Assembly: GCF_036127095.1 (NCBI RefSeq)
Contig: NZ_CP108006.1
Location: 6,997,501 to 7,061,500 of the forward strand
DNA: 64,000 bases
From: Streptomyces sp. NBC_00335
GTDB lineage: Bacteria > Actinomycetota > Actinomycetes > Streptomycetales > Streptomycetaceae
Direction of reading: 5' to 3'
In this document: one piece after another, positions 37,739-47,287 of the stretch
Position numbering within the stretch: the first letter of the stretch is position 1
Layout: the number at the start of each line of letters is the position of its first letter
The notes under the pieces: generated by a model
Database searches by the model: none
Told to the model about the DNA's origin: nothing
Seen by the model: the letters and a program-made list of their open reading frames with translations, nothing else
Translations under genes and position numbers: made by a program

Positions 37739-40015
37739 TCAGCCCGCCGGTTCCCCCTCGGGGGAGCCGGCGGGTTTCCTGTTTTTCGCCCCCGGGTGCG
37801 CCAACGGCCGCTCGGTCCGTTCGGCCCGCTCCGCGGCGCCGCGCGGCCTCGGCAGCGGACCCGCCGGCACGGGCGCCGGCTCCGGTCCCCGCAGGGCCCG
37901 CTCCACCAGAACGTCCAGCGGCAGGGTCCGGCCGTGCCGGGCGCAGGACGCGTACCGCTCGGCGCCCAGCAGTTCGCCCGCCCGCTCCTGGCACATCAGC
38001 CGCGGGGCGTTGAAGTACCCCGAGCCGAACAGCCGCATCCCCACCCCGTCCCACAGGGGCTCCGCCGCGCCCTGCAGGACGGCCGCCTCCGCCGGATGCC
38101 CCTCGGCGACCGTGACCAGCGCCAGCAGCTCCACCGCCAGCACCAGCCCCACCAGGTCGCGGAACGTGTGGTTGATGGCCACGCACTCGGCCAGCAGCAG
38201 CCGCGCCTCGGCCGTGCCTCCGGTGTCCAGCGCCGCGTACGCGAGGACGTACAGGGCGTACGCCTTGGTCCAGCGCTCCCCGCGCTCCTCGCAGATGTCC
38301 CGGACCTCCCGGCACAGGGTGAGCGCGCCCGCCAGCTCCCCCTGGAAGGCCAGCGCCATCGCCAGCTCCACCTGGCACATCAGCACGTTGCTGTTGAGCT
38401 CCCCGGCTTCCCGGTAGCGCTCCAGCGCCGAGCCCAGCAGCTCCCCGGCCCGGGCCATGTCGTCCGAGACCAGTGCCAGGCAGCCCATCCGGTGGACGGC
38501 GTACGCACCCGCCACCGGGTTCTCGCTCCGCGCGGCCCCGTCCCGGCACTCGTACAGCGCGCTCATCGAGGCCACCGAGTCGCCCTGCAGGGCGGCCACG
38601 TACCCGAGCACCCACAGCGCCTTCAGCCGGGAGCTCTCGTACTCCACCCCCGTCGAGCCGGTGCGCCCGAGGTCGACCTCCAGGGTCCGGTCCAGCCAGT
38701 GCCGGCCCTCGGTGAGCCGGCCGCAGCCCGCCCAGTAGAACCAGAGGGTGCCCGCCAGGTACTGGCCCAGGTGGATCTCCTCCGGCTCGTCCAGGCAGCA
38801 CTCCAGCGCGAGCCGGAGGTTCGGCAGTTCCGCCTCCACCAGTGCGGCGACCTCCTCCTGGCGCGGGCTGAACCAGTCCAGCTCGCACCAGGTCGCCAGG
38901 CCCATGTACCAGTCCCGGTGCCGGCGCCGCAGCCGCCGGGCGTCGCCCAGCGACTCCAGCCAGCCCGCCCCGTAGATCCGTACGCTCTCCAGCATCCGGT
39001 AGCGGACCCCGGCCGCCGTCTCCTCCCGGACCAGCAGGGACTGCCCCAGCAGCTCCCCGACCAGGTCCAGCACCGAATCCACCGGCAGGTCCGGCCCCGC
39101 GCACACGTACTCGGCGGCGTCCAGGTCGAACTGCCCCGCGAACACCGAGAGCCGCGCCCACAGCAGCCGCTCCCCGGACGTGCACAGCTCGTGGCTCCAG
39201 CCGATCGCCGTGCGCAGCGCCCGGTGCCGGGGCAGCGCGCCGCGCGAGCCGCCCGTCAGCAGGGCGAAGCGGTCCTCCAGCCGGGACAGCACCTGCGCCG
39301 GCGACAGCGTGCGCAGCCGGCCCGCCGCCAGCTCGAGCGCCAGCGGCAGGCCGTCGAGGCGGGCGCACAGCTCGGCCAGCTCCGCCCGGTTGGACTCCGT
39401 CACGGAGAAGGCCGGATCGGCCGCCGAGGTCCGCTCGATCAGCAGGGCCAGGGCCTCCTCCGGCCCCAGCGGGGCCAGCGGCCAGGACAGCTCCCCGTCG
39501 AGGGTCAGCGGGCGCCGGCCGGCCGCGAGCACGCGCAGGCCGGGGGAGCGGCGCAGGAGGTCCCGTACCAGGTCGGCGGTCTCGTCGACCAGCTGCTCGA
39601 AGCCGTCCAGGACCAGCAGCAGCCGCCGCTCGGCCAGGTGTTCGGCAAGGACCGTCCGGGGTGGACGGGTGGTGTGGTCGGTCAGCCCGAGCGCCTCGGC
39701 GAGCGTCAGCTCCAGCAGCGCCGGATCCCGTACGGAGGCCAGCTCGGCCAGCCACACGCCATCGCAGTAGCGTTCCTGCGCCGGGTCCGCAGCGCCACCG
39801 GCCTCGTCGGGACCGGCCGCCGCGTCGGCGGCCGCCCTGGCGGCCGCCAGTACCAGGCGGGTCTTGCCCACGCCGCCCGCGCCGGTCACCGTGACCAGCC
39901 GCGAGGCGTCCAGCAGCCGCCCCAGCTCGGTGAGTTCCCCGCCCCGCCCGACAAAGCCGCTCAGGTCCGAGGGAAGATTGCCCGGCGTCCTTCGTGGAAT
40001 GGGTCCTTGTCGCAT
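37739..40015 (-). CDS. STAND-type ATPase regulator (AfsR/LuxR-like, without DNA-binding domain)
   Basis: Large protein of about 758 residues. An NB-ARC-like ATPase domain has Walker A GAGGVGKTR (about 45-53), Walker B LLLVLDGFEQL and the LDGLPLALELAA helix; the C-terminal half (about 350-690) is a series of TPR-like helical repeats. Relatives carry a LuxR helix-turn-helix at the C-terminus or an SARP domain at the N-terminus; neither is visible here, and the last 60 residues are a Pro/Arg/Glu-rich tail. ATG 40015 (MRQGPIPRR) is preferred over a TTG at 40054. Its partner or signal is unknown. Confidence 0.82.
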   Translation of the reverse strand: MRQGPIPRRTPGNLPSDLSGFVGRGGELTELGRLLDASRLVTVTGAGGVGKTRLVLAAARAAADAAAGPDEAGGAADPAQERYCDGVWLAELASVRDPALLELTLAEALGLTDHTTRPPRTVLAEHLAERRLLLVLDGFEQLVDETADLVRDLLRRSPGLRVLAAGRRPLTLDGELSWPLAPLGPEEALALLIERTSAADPAFSVTESNRAELAELCARLDGLPLALELAAGRLRTLSPAQVLSRLEDRFALLTGGSRGALPRHRALRTAIGWSHELCTSGERLLWARLSVFAGQFDLDAAEYVCAGPDLPVDSVLDLVGELLGQSLLVREETAAGVRYRMLESVRIYGAGWLESLGDARRLRRRHRDWYMGLATWCELDWFSPRQEEVAALVEAELPNLRLALECCLDEPEEIHLGQYLAGTLWFYWAGCGRLTEGRHWLDRTLEVDLGRTGSTGVEYESSRLKALWVLGYVAALQGDSVASMSALYECRDGAARSENPVAGAYAVHRMGCLALVSDDMARAGELLGSALERYREAGELNSNVLMCQVELAMALAFQGELAGALTLCREVRDICEERGERWTKAYALYVLAYAALDTGGTAEARLLLAECVAINHTFRDLVGLVLAVELLALVTVAEGHPAEAAVLQGAAEPLWDGVGMRLFGSGYFNAPRLMCQERAGELLGAERYASCARHGRTLPLDVLVERALRGPEPAPVPAGPLPRPRGAAERAERTERPLAHPGAKNRKPAGSPEGEPAG
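37743..37774 (+). terminator. rpsD terminator
   Basis: A 15-base-pair stem, arms 37743-37757 and 37760-37774, with one G-T pair and a two-base loop, followed by TTTCCTGTTTTT. This is a good intrinsic terminator for rpsD. Its sequence also encodes the last residues of the convergent ATPase gene. Confidence 0.85.
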
Positions 40016-40178
40016 GGGACACGGAGCGTACTGGTCCGCATGCGCTGCGTACAAGGCGGGCCGGTTCCCGCCGCCCGGCGGGCGCGGCGCCCCGGAATTG
40101 CGGTACTGCGGCGGATCTCCGGCGCGATAGGGTCGGAGGACGACTTTTTCGCTTGGTGATCAATCTGTAGAGAGCGGT

Positions 40179-40625
40179 GTGAACGTGTCCGGTGGAGAGG
40201 TGGCCGGGATCCTGGTGGCCGTCTTCTGGGCCATCCTGGTCTCCTTCCTCGCCGTGGTGCTGGTGAGGCTGGCCCAGGTGCTCAAGGCGACCACCAAACT
40301 GGTGGCCGACGTGACCGAGCAGGCCGTCCCGCTGCTCGCGGACGCCTCCACCACCGTTCGCTCCGCCCGCACCCAGCTCGACCGGGTCGACGCCATCGCG
40401 AGCGACGTACAGGAAGTCACCTCCAACGCCTCCGCGCTGTCCTCCACCGTCGCGTCCACCTTCGGCGGCCCGCTCGTCAAGGTCGCGGCCTTCGGCTACG
40501 GCGTCCGCAAGGCGCTCGGCAAGGCCGGCGCGACCCCGCAGGACGCGCCGGCCAAGACCTCCCGACGGACCGTGATCGTCGGCCGTACGGTGCCGGCCGC
40601 CCGGCGCCGGAAGCAGAAGGGCTGA
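40179..40625 (+). CDS. DUF948 domain membrane protein
   Basis: Protein of 148 residues with one N-terminal helix (about 8-30, GILVAVFWAILVSFLAVVLV), then a helical region with heptad-like spacing (VTEQAVPLLADASTTVRSARTQLDRVDAIASDVQEV) that looks like the DUF948 family of predicted stalk or chemotaxis-receptor-like proteins. The C-terminus is basic. Function unknown. It starts the gene group DUF948, small protein, alaS, ruvX, which is conserved in streptomycetes. Start GTG 40179; a GTG two codons later is equally possible. Confidence 0.82.
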   Translation: MNVSGGEVAGILVAVFWAILVSFLAVVLVRLAQVLKATTKLVADVTEQAVPLLADASTTVRSARTQLDRVDAIASDVQEVTSNASALSSTVASTFGGPLVKVAAFGYGVRKALGKAGATPQDAPAKTSRRTVIVGRTVPAARRRKQKG

Positions 40626-40633
40626 GATCTCCG

Positions 40634-40978
40634 ATGTTCCGCCGAGCCTTCTGGTTCACCGCCGGCGCGGCCGCCGGCGTGTGGGCCACCACCAAGGTCA
40701 ACCGGCAGCTCAAGAAGCTGACGCCGGAGAGCCTCGCCGCGCAGGCCGCCGACAAGGCGATCGAGGCGGGCCACCGCCTCAAGGACTTCGCCCTCGACGT
40801 CAAGTCGGGGATGTCGCAGCGCGAGGACGAGCTGAACGACGCACTGGGACTCCACCAGGATCCCGACCTGCCCGCCAACGTCACCGCCCTTCCCGGGCCG
40901 CGGCGGCTGCGGGCCATCGAGCACGACCAGAACACGAACCGTTCGACTGTTACGTACAACCGGAATGAGGACCACTGA
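40634..40978 (+). CDS. Small conserved protein of unknown function (DUF6167-like)
   Basis: Protein of 114 residues beginning [22 protein letters not shown], a short hydrophobic N-terminal segment with a positive end, then a charged amphipathic helix ([32 protein letters not shown]). The family is found upstream of alaS in streptomycetes; I know no function. Starts eight bases after the DUF948 stop; its TGA overlaps the alaS ATG by one base, so translation of alaS is coupled to it. Confidence 0.8.
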   Translation: MFRRAFWFTAGAAAGVWATTKVNRQLKKLTPESLAAQAADKAIEAGHRLKDFALDVKSGMSQREDELNDALGLHQDPDLPANVTALPGPRRLRAIEHDQNTNRSTVTYNRNEDH

Positions 40979-43647
40979 TGGAGTCGGCTGAAATCCGCCG
41001 CCGCTGGCTGAGCTTCTTCGAGGAGCGCGGTCACACCGTTGTCCCTTCGGCGTCGCTCATCGCGGACGACCCGACTCTGCTGCTGGTGCCCGCGGGCATG
41101 GTGCCGTTCAAGCCGTACTTCCTCGGCGAGGTCAAGCCGCCCGCGTCCACGCTCACCAGCGTGCAGAAGTGCGTCCGTACGCCGGACATCGAAGAGGTCG
41201 GCAAGACCACCCGCCACGGCACGTTCTTCCAGATGTGCGGCAACTTCTCCTTCGGCGACTACTTCAAGGAAGGCGCCATCAAGTACGCCTGGGAGCTGCT
41301 CACCAGCTCCGTGGCGGACGGTGGCTACGGCCTTGAGCCCGAGAAGCTCTGGATCACGGTCTACCTCGACGACGACGAGGCCGAGGCCATCTGGCGCGAC
41401 AAGGTGGGCGTCCCGCAGGAGCGCATCCAGCGCCTGGGCAAGAAGGACAACTTCTGGTCCATGGGCGTCCCGGGCCCCTGCGGTCCCTGTTCGGAGATCA
41501 ACTACGACCGCGGTCCCGAGTTCGGCGTCGAGGGCGGCCCCGCCGTCAACGACGAGCGCTACGTGGAGATCTGGAACCTGGTCTTCATGCAGTACGAGCG
41601 CGGCGCCGGCGACGGGAAGGAAGACTTCCCGATCCTGGGCGACCTGCCGTCGAAGAACATCGACACCGGTCTCGGCCTCGAACGCCTCGCCATGATCCTG
41701 CAGGGCGTGCAGAACATGTACGAGACCGACACCCTGCGCGTGGTCATGGACAAGGCCACCGAGCTGACCGGCGTGCAGTACGGCGCCGAAAAGGGCACGG
41801 ACGTCTCGCTGCGCGTGGTCGCCGACCACATTCGCACCTCGACCATGCTCATCGGCGACGGCGTGTCCCCCGGCAACGAGGGCCGCGGCTACGTGCTGCG
41901 CCGCATCATGCGCCGAGCCATCCGCAACATGCGCCTCATGGGCGCCACCGGCCCGGTCGTCCAGGACCTGGTCAACGTGGTCATCGAGACGATGGGGCAG
42001 CAGTACCCGGAGCTCGTGACCGACCGCAAGCGCATCGAGACCGTCGCGCTCGCCGAAGAGGCCGCCTTCCTCAAGGCCATCAAGGGCGGCACCAACATCC
42101 TCGACACCGCCGTGTCCGAGACCAAGGCCGCCGGTGGCACGGTCCTGGCCGGCGACAAGGCGTTCCTGCTCCACGACACGTGGGGCTTCCCGATCGACCT
42201 CACCCTGGAGATGGCCGCCGAGCAGGGCCTCGCCGTGGACGAGCCCGGCTTCCGCCGCCTGATGCAGGAGCAGCGGGACCGCGCCAAGGCCGACGCCAAG
42301 GCCAAGAAGACCGGCCACGCGGACATGTCCGCCTACCGGGAGATCGCCGACGGCTCCGGCGCCACCGAGTTCACCGGCTACGCCACCAACCAGGGCGAGT
42401 CCACCATCGTCGGCCTCCTGGTCAACGGCGTCTCCGCGCCCGCCGCCTCCGAGGGCGACGAGGTCGAGGTCGTCCTGGACCGCACCCCCTTCTACGCCGA
42501 GGGCGGCGGCCAGCTCGCCGACCAGGGCCGCATCAAGCTCGACTCGGGCGCCGTCATCGTCGTCCGCGACGTGCAGCAGCCGGTCCCCGGCGTCTCCGTA
42601 CACAAGGGCTCCGTCCAGGTCGGCGAGGTGACGGTGGGCGCCTCCGCGTACGCCGCCATCGACATCCAGCGCCGCCGGGCCATCGCCCGCGCCCACTCGG
42701 CCACGCACCTGACGCACCAGGCCCTGCGCGACGCGCTCGGCCCGACGGCCGCCCAGGCCGGTTCCGAGAACTCGCCCGGCCGCTTCCGCTTCGACTTCGG
42801 CTCGCCGAACGCGGTGCCCGGCTCGGTCCTCACCGACGTCGAGCACAAGATCAACGACGTGCTCTCGCGCGAGCTCGACGTCACCGCCGAGATCATGAGC
42901 ATCGACGAGGCCAAGAAGCAGGGTGCCATCGCCGAGTTCGGCGAGAAGTACGGCGAGCGCGTGCGCGTCGTGACCATCGGCGACTTCTCCAAGGAGCTGT
43001 GCGGCGGCACGCACGTCGGCAACACCAGCCAGCTCGGCCTGGTGAAGCTGCTCGGCGAGTCCTCCATCGGCTCCGGCGTGCGCCGCGTCGAGGCCCTCGT
43101 GGGCGTGGACGCGTACAACTTCCTCGCCAAGGAGCACACGGTCGTCGCCCAGCTCCAGGAGCTGGTCAAGGGCCGTCCGGAGGAGCTGCCGGAGAAGATC
43201 GCCTCCATGCTCGGCAAGCTGAAGGACGCCGAGAAGGAGATCGAGAAGTTCCGCGCGGAGAAGGTCCTCCAGGCCGCCGCCGGTCTCGCCGCCGGCGCCC
43301 AGGACATCCGCGGCGTCGCGCTCGTCGTGGGCACCGTCCCGGACGGCACCGGCGCCGACGACCTGCGCAAGCTGGTCCTCGACGTCCGTGGCCGCATCCA
43401 AGGCGACCGCCCGACCGTCGTCGCCCTGTTCACCACGGCGAACGACCGCCCGCTGACCGTCATCGCCACCAACGAGGCCGCCCGCGAGCGCGGTCTCAAG
43501 GCCGGCGAGCTGGTCCGTACGGCCGCCAAGACCCTCGGTGGCGGCGGCGGCGGCAAGCCGGACGTGGCCCAGGGCGGTGGCCAGAACCCGGCCGCCATCC
43601 CCGAGGCCATCGCCGCGGTCGAGCGCCTCGTCGTAGAGACGGCCTGA
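40978..43647 (+). CDS. alaS: Alanine--tRNA ligase
   Basis: Class II synthetase of 889 residues, full length. The catalytic domain starts [26 protein letters not shown]; the editing domain has [12 protein letters not shown] and the zinc-binding CGGTHVGNT; the C-terminal Gly-rich domain ([17 protein letters not shown]) ends the protein. Charges tRNA-Ala and clears Ser/Gly mischarging. The ATG overlaps the upstream stop. ruvX follows after two bases. Confidence 0.97.
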   Translation: MESAEIRRRWLSFFEERGHTVVPSASLIADDPTLLLVPAGMVPFKPYFLGEVKPPASTLTSVQKCVRTPDIEEVGKTTRHGTFFQMCGNFSFGDYFKEGAIKYAWELLTSSVADGGYGLEPEKLWITVYLDDDEAEAIWRDKVGVPQERIQRLGKKDNFWSMGVPGPCGPCSEINYDRGPEFGVEGGPAVNDERYVEIWNLVFMQYERGAGDGKEDFPILGDLPSKNIDTGLGLERLAMILQGVQNMYETDTLRVVMDKATELTGVQYGAEKGTDVSLRVVADHIRTSTMLIGDGVSPGNEGRGYVLRRIMRRAIRNMRLMGATGPVVQDLVNVVIETMGQQYPELVTDRKRIETVALAEEAAFLKAIKGGTNILDTAVSETKAAGGTVLAGDKAFLLHDTWGFPIDLTLEMAAEQGLAVDEPGFRRLMQEQRDRAKADAKAKKTGHADMSAYREIADGSGATEFTGYATNQGESTIVGLLVNGVSAPAASEGDEVEVVLDRTPFYAEGGGQLADQGRIKLDSGAVIVVRDVQQPVPGVSVHKGSVQVGEVTVGASAYAAIDIQRRRAIARAHSATHLTHQALRDALGPTAAQAGSENSPGRFRFDFGSPNAVPGSVLTDVEHKINDVLSRELDVTAEIMSIDEAKKQGAIAEFGEKYGERVRVVTIGDFSKELCGGTHVGNTSQLGLVKLLGESSIGSGVRRVEALVGVDAYNFLAKEHTVVAQLQELVKGRPEELPEKIASMLGKLKDAEKEIEKFRAEKVLQAAAGLAAGAQDIRGVALVVGTVPDGTGADDLRKLVLDVRGRIQGDRPTVVALFTTANDRPLTVIATNEAARERGLKAGELVRTAAKTLGGGGGGKPDVAQGGGQNPAAIPEAIAAVERLVVETA

Positions 43648-43649
43648 AG

Positions 43650-44120
43650 ATGACACTGCGCCGCGGCCGCCGTCTGGCCATCGATGTCGGTGACGCCCGG
43701 ATCGGGGTCGCCTCGTGCGACCCCGATGGGGTGTTGGCCACACCGGTGGAAACCGTTCCGGGCCGGGACATTCCCTTCGCCCACCGGCGGCTGCGGCAGC
43801 TCGTCGCGGAGTACGAGCCCATCGAGGTGGTGGTCGGTCTGCCCCGCTCGCTCAGCGGGCGGGAAGGGCCGGCCGCGGCCAAGTGCCGCGCCTTCGCCAC
43901 GGAACTCGCCAAGGGCATCAAGCCCGTGACGGTGCGTCTGGTGGACGAGCGGATGACGACGGTCACCGCCGCCCAGGGCCTGCGGGCCTCGGGGAAGAAC
44001 GCGAAGAAGAGCCGTTCCGTCATCGATCAGGCGGCCGCCGTGGTGATCCTGCAGAACGCTCTTGAGACCGAACGGGTATCAGGTAATCCGCCCGGTGAGT
44101 GCGTCGAAGTGGTTGTCTGA
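43650..44120 (+). CDS. ruvX: Putative pre-16S rRNA nuclease / Holliday junction resolvase-like protein YqgF (RuvX)
   Basis: RNase H-fold nuclease of 156 residues. Conserved features: LAIDVGDARIGVA (Asp12 region), VVVGLPRSLSG, VRLVDERMTT and SRSVIDQAAAVVILQNAL. Work on E. coli YqgF supports a role in 16S rRNA 5' maturation, while the family was first proposed as a resolvase. ATG 43650 is two bases after the alaS stop. This alaS-ruvX-mltG-aroE order is conserved in actinobacteria. Confidence 0.93.
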   Translation: MTLRRGRRLAIDVGDARIGVASCDPDGVLATPVETVPGRDIPFAHRRLRQLVAEYEPIEVVVGLPRSLSGREGPAAAKCRAFATELAKGIKPVTVRLVDERMTTVTAAQGLRASGKNAKKSRSVIDQAAAVVILQNALETERVSGNPPGECVEVVV

Positions 44121-44247
44121 TCGCGATACGGTAACGTTCCGCGCGATGTGACGGCATTCGAACAGCCGTCGCCCATCAGAAGAGGCGGAACCGTGTGTCG
44201 CGGCAGACGGAGTCGCGGCCAACGCCCTGCGGCGCGCTAGGGGATCG

Positions 44248-45978
44248 ATGACTGAGTATGGCCGGGGCCCTGGCCCCGAACCGTGGCACCCCGAGGACCC
44301 GCAGTACGGGGACCAGGGGTGGACCGGGCACGAGGCCCAGCAGGGTCAGATGCCCTATGTCGGAGGCCCGCAGCAGTACCAGCAGGAGCCTGCGCCTCAG
44401 CAGGCCTACTACGCGCAGCAGCAGGGCCAGGGCCAGTACCCCCAGGCCCAGCAGATGCCGTACCAGCAGCAACAGCAGCAGATGCCGTATCCGCAGCACC
44501 CCCAGCAGCACCCGCAGCACCCTCAGCACCAGCAGCAGCACCCGCAGCACCAGCAGTCGTACGGGGGCCAGGGCCAGGTCTGGGACACCGGGCAGGGCCA
44601 GTACGCCGCGGTCCCGCAGGCCGCCGACCCCTACGCCGGCGCGGATCCGTACGCGCAGCAGCAGGCGAGCAACTACCCCGGCGAGGCCCCCGACCTCTAC
44701 GGCACCCCCGAGGCCTTTCCGCCTCCGCGGCCGCCGAGCATGAGGCACCTGCAGACCGAGGAGCCGTGGCAGGAAGAAGAGGACGCCGCGGCGGACTCCT
44801 TCCTCGCGGGCGGCGGCAGCGGTGACGACGACGGCGACGATGGTGACGGCGACGACGGCGGTCGCGGCGGCCGCCGTTCGGGCCGCTCCGGCGGCAAACC
44901 GAAGAAGCGCAGCGGCATGGCCTGCCTCATCGCGGCCGTGGTCATCGTCGGCGTGGTCGGAGGTGGCGGCTACTACGGCTACAGCTACCTGAAGGACAAG
45001 TTCTCCGCGGCCGAGGACTACGCGGGCGATGGCACGGGCTCGGTCTCCATCGACATCCCCAAGGGCGCGGGCACAGGGGAGATGGGCCGCATCCTCAAGG
45101 CGGCCGGCGTGGTCAAGAGTGCTGGTGCCTTCGTAGCCGCCGCCGCGGCCAACCCCAAGGGCAACTTCATCCAGGCCGGCTCGTACACGATGAAGGAGCA
45201 CATGTCGGCCCAGGCCGCCGTGGCCCTCATGGTGAACGGGGCGGGAATGAACGCCCTCGACGTCATCCCGGGCTGGCGCAACGTCCAGGTCTACGAGGCG
45301 ATCGACCAGCGGCTCAAGCTCGCCCCCGGCACGACCAAGACGGTCGCCGCCAAGGAAGCGAAGAACCTCGGGCTGCCGGACTGGGCCAACACCAACAAGG
45401 ACATCAAGGACCCGCTGGAGGGCTTCCTCTACCCGGCGCGTTACGACCTGAGCAAGGACGCGACCCCCCAGGTGCTGCTGAAGCAGATGGTGGGCAAGGC
45501 CAACGAGGCCTACGGCAACGCGGACCTCAAGGGGCAGGCGGCCAAGCTGGGGCTGAGCAACCCGCTGCAGCTCGTCACTGTCGCGAGCCTCGTCCAAGCT
45601 GAGGGCAAGTACCAGCACGACTTCGACAAGATCTCGCGAGTGGTCTACAACCGCCTGAAGCCCGGCAACACCGAGACGTACGGTCTGCTCGACTTCGACT
45701 CCACCATCAACTACATGAAGGGCCAGAGCACGTTGGACGTCGGTTCGGTCGACGCCCTCCGAAAGCTGGATGACCCGTACAACACGTACAAGATCAAGGG
45801 TCTGCCCGCAGGTCCGATCGGTAACCCGGGCCCCGACGCGCTTAAGTCGGCGCTCAATCCGGAGCCGGGCCCCTGGTACTACTTCGTGTCGGTGAATGAG
45901 GACAAGACTCTATTCGCGGTGACAAACGACGAGCACAACCGAAACCGTGAAGAGTACGAGAAGCAGCGCGGGCGCTAG
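44248..45978 (+). CDS. mltG: Endolytic murein transglycosylase MltG (YceG-like)
   Basis: Membrane enzyme of 576 residues that cuts nascent peptidoglycan glycan strands. The catalytic Glu should be Glu452 in ASLVQAEGKYQHDFDKIS, followed by VVYNRLKPGN and the C-terminal NEDKTLFAVTNDEHNRN. A LysM-like region (about 268-350) precedes it. The membrane helix is at about 227-250. The first 200 residues are a cytoplasmic low-complexity domain of Gln, Pro, His and Tyr (runs such as QQQQQ and HPQHPQH) followed by an acidic Asp/Gly stretch and an Arg/Gly stretch. That extension is typical of actinobacterial MltG but unusually histidine-rich here. Confidence 0.93.
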   Translation: MTEYGRGPGPEPWHPEDPQYGDQGWTGHEAQQGQMPYVGGPQQYQQEPAPQQAYYAQQQGQGQYPQAQQMPYQQQQQQMPYPQHPQQHPQHPQHQQQHPQHQQSYGGQGQVWDTGQGQYAAVPQAADPYAGADPYAQQQASNYPGEAPDLYGTPEAFPPPRPPSMRHLQTEEPWQEEEDAAADSFLAGGGSGDDDGDDGDGDDGGRGGRRSGRSGGKPKKRSGMACLIAAVVIVGVVGGGGYYGYSYLKDKFSAAEDYAGDGTGSVSIDIPKGAGTGEMGRILKAAGVVKSAGAFVAAAAANPKGNFIQAGSYTMKEHMSAQAAVALMVNGAGMNALDVIPGWRNVQVYEAIDQRLKLAPGTTKTVAAKEAKNLGLPDWANTNKDIKDPLEGFLYPARYDLSKDATPQVLLKQMVGKANEAYGNADLKGQAAKLGLSNPLQLVTVASLVQAEGKYQHDFDKISRVVYNRLKPGNTETYGLLDFDSTINYMKGQSTLDVGSVDALRKLDDPYNTYKIKGLPAGPIGNPGPDALKSALNPEPGPWYYFVSVNEDKTLFAVTNDEHNRNREEYEKQRGR

Positions 45979-46007
45979 TGGGCCGGGCGCTTGAGAATGC
46001 CACTGAC

Positions 46008-46043
46008 GGGCCCCCGCCCGGCCGCAAGGCCAGGTGGGGGCCC
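46008..46043 (+). terminator. Terminator after mltG
   Basis: GC-rich stem, arms 46008-46018 and 46033-46043 with one G-T pair, capped by GGCC-GCAA-GGCC. It is 30 bases after the mltG stop and should separate it from the aro genes. Confidence 0.75.
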
Positions 46044-46281
46044 GCTCTAGTGCTGAATTCGGTCTATTTCGTAAATTTGACCTCAGTTGGGCCGGTTTGG
46101 GCTCGCTGGATATCCGTGCATCCGGTTCTTCGCTTGCGGGAATTGCGGGATCCGGTGCTGCGGTGGTTGGCAATACGTCCCAGCAGCAAGCCTCTAGGGT
46201 GCTCGGCTGGGTGCAACGCGTTGGATGCTAAAATTCCTTCCCGTGATGAGGGGAACCGGAAATCAATGCTTTAGGAGCGCG
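46044..46281. other. Lower-GC spacer before aroE
   Basis: About 240 bases much richer in A/T than the rest of the window (GAATTCGGTCTATTTCGTAA, GCTAAAATTCC). It probably holds the aro promoter: TAAAAT at 46229-46234 is a fair -10 box. A 65-codon frame at 46034-46231 and a minus-strand frame exist but lack ribosome sites and normal codon bias. Confidence 0.4.
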
Positions 46282-47109
46282 ATGCACCGCAGGCGGGCCG
46301 CGGTGCTGGGTTCGCCCATCGAGCACTCCCTCTCGCCGGTGCTGCACCGCGCCGCGTACCAGGAGCTCGGCCTCGGCGAGTGGTCGTACGACCGCTTCGA
46401 GATCGACGAGGCCGCGCTCCCCGGTTTCATCGCGCAGCTCGGCCCCGAGTGGGCCGGGCTGTCGCTGACCATGCCGCTCAAGCGGGCGATCATCCCGCTG
46501 CTCGACGAGATCAGCGACACGGCCGCCTCCGTGGAGACGGTCAACACCGTCGTCTTCACCGAGGACGGCCGCAAGATCGGTGACAACACCGACATCCCCG
46601 GCCTGCTCGCCGCGCTGAGCGAGCAGGGTGTGGAGAAAGTGGAGTCCGCCGCGATCCTCGGCGCCGGCGCCACCGCCTCCTCGGCGCTCGCCGCGCTGGC
46701 CCGAGTCTGCACCGGCGAGGTGACCGTCTACGTACGCTCCGAGGCCCGGGCCGCGGAGATGCGCGCGTGGGGCGATCGCCTCGGCGTGGACGTCCGTACG
46801 GCCGACTGGTCGCGGGCGGCCGAGGGGCTGGCCGCGCCGCTGGTCATCGCCACCACCCCGGCCGGTGCCACGGACGAACTGGCCGCCTCCGTTCCCGCCG
46901 CCGCGGGCACCCTCTTCGACGTCCTGTACGACCCCTGGCCCACGCCCCTGGCCGCGGCCTGGACGCAGCGCGGGGGCAAGCTCCTCGGTGGCCTCGACCT
47001 CCTGGTCCACCAGGCGGTCCTCCAGGTCGAGCTGATGACCGGCTGTCCCACCGCTCCGCTCGGGGCCATGCGCGCCGCGGGCGAGGCGGCGCTGCGCGCC
47101 CGCCACTGA
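46282..47109 (+). CDS. aroE: Shikimate dehydrogenase
   Basis: NADPH-dependent enzyme of 275 residues converting 3-dehydroshikimate to shikimate. Substrate-site motifs: GSPIEHSLSPVLH, LTMPLKRAI (catalytic Lys), and DNTDIPG (catalytic Asp). The Rossmann loop is ILGAGATASSALAAL. ATG 46282 (MHRRRAAVLG) has AGGAG five bases upstream; an ATG at 46225 without such a site would add 19 residues. It opens the shikimate cluster: aroE, aroC, aroK, aroB. Confidence 0.94.
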   Translation: MHRRRAAVLGSPIEHSLSPVLHRAAYQELGLGEWSYDRFEIDEAALPGFIAQLGPEWAGLSLTMPLKRAIIPLLDEISDTAASVETVNTVVFTEDGRKIGDNTDIPGLLAALSEQGVEKVESAAILGAGATASSALAALARVCTGEVTVYVRSEARAAEMRAWGDRLGVDVRTADWSRAAEGLAAPLVIATTPAGATDELAASVPAAAGTLFDVLYDPWPTPLAAAWTQRGGKLLGGLDLLVHQAVLQVELMTGCPTAPLGAMRAAGEAALRARH

Positions 47110-47287
47110 GCCGAAACGGAACCTTTCTAGATCCACATGTCGCCCCGGGCCCGGGTGTACCGCCGTCCGATAGCTGGACCGGAGGGCGGTGTACGGGCCC
47201 GGACATGGGAGGATCGGGTGAAGGCGGGTCAGGGCCGCGCACCCGATCGCGCCATCGATGAATCAGGCGCGAGCACGAGGAGCATCG

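Noticed and set aside
37796..40159. 787-codon plus-strand frame opposite the STAND ATPase gene
   Set aside because: Translation is Arg/Pro/Gln-rich with no motifs; the minus-strand frame has Walker motifs and TPR-like repeats.
40477..43743. Long minus-strand open frame opposite alaS
   Set aside because: Same artefact of high third-position GC; low-complexity translation and no start signals.
44400..44560. Possible CRISPR-like or tandem DNA repeat
   Set aside because: It is the CAG/CCG-rich coding sequence for the Gln/His/Pro tail of MltG; the units are short and irregular and have no spacers.
46034..46231. Small gene of 65 codons before aroE
   Set aside because: It begins inside the mltG terminator hairpin, has no ribosome site, and its codon use is unlike the neighbours. 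It is kept only as a spacer observation.
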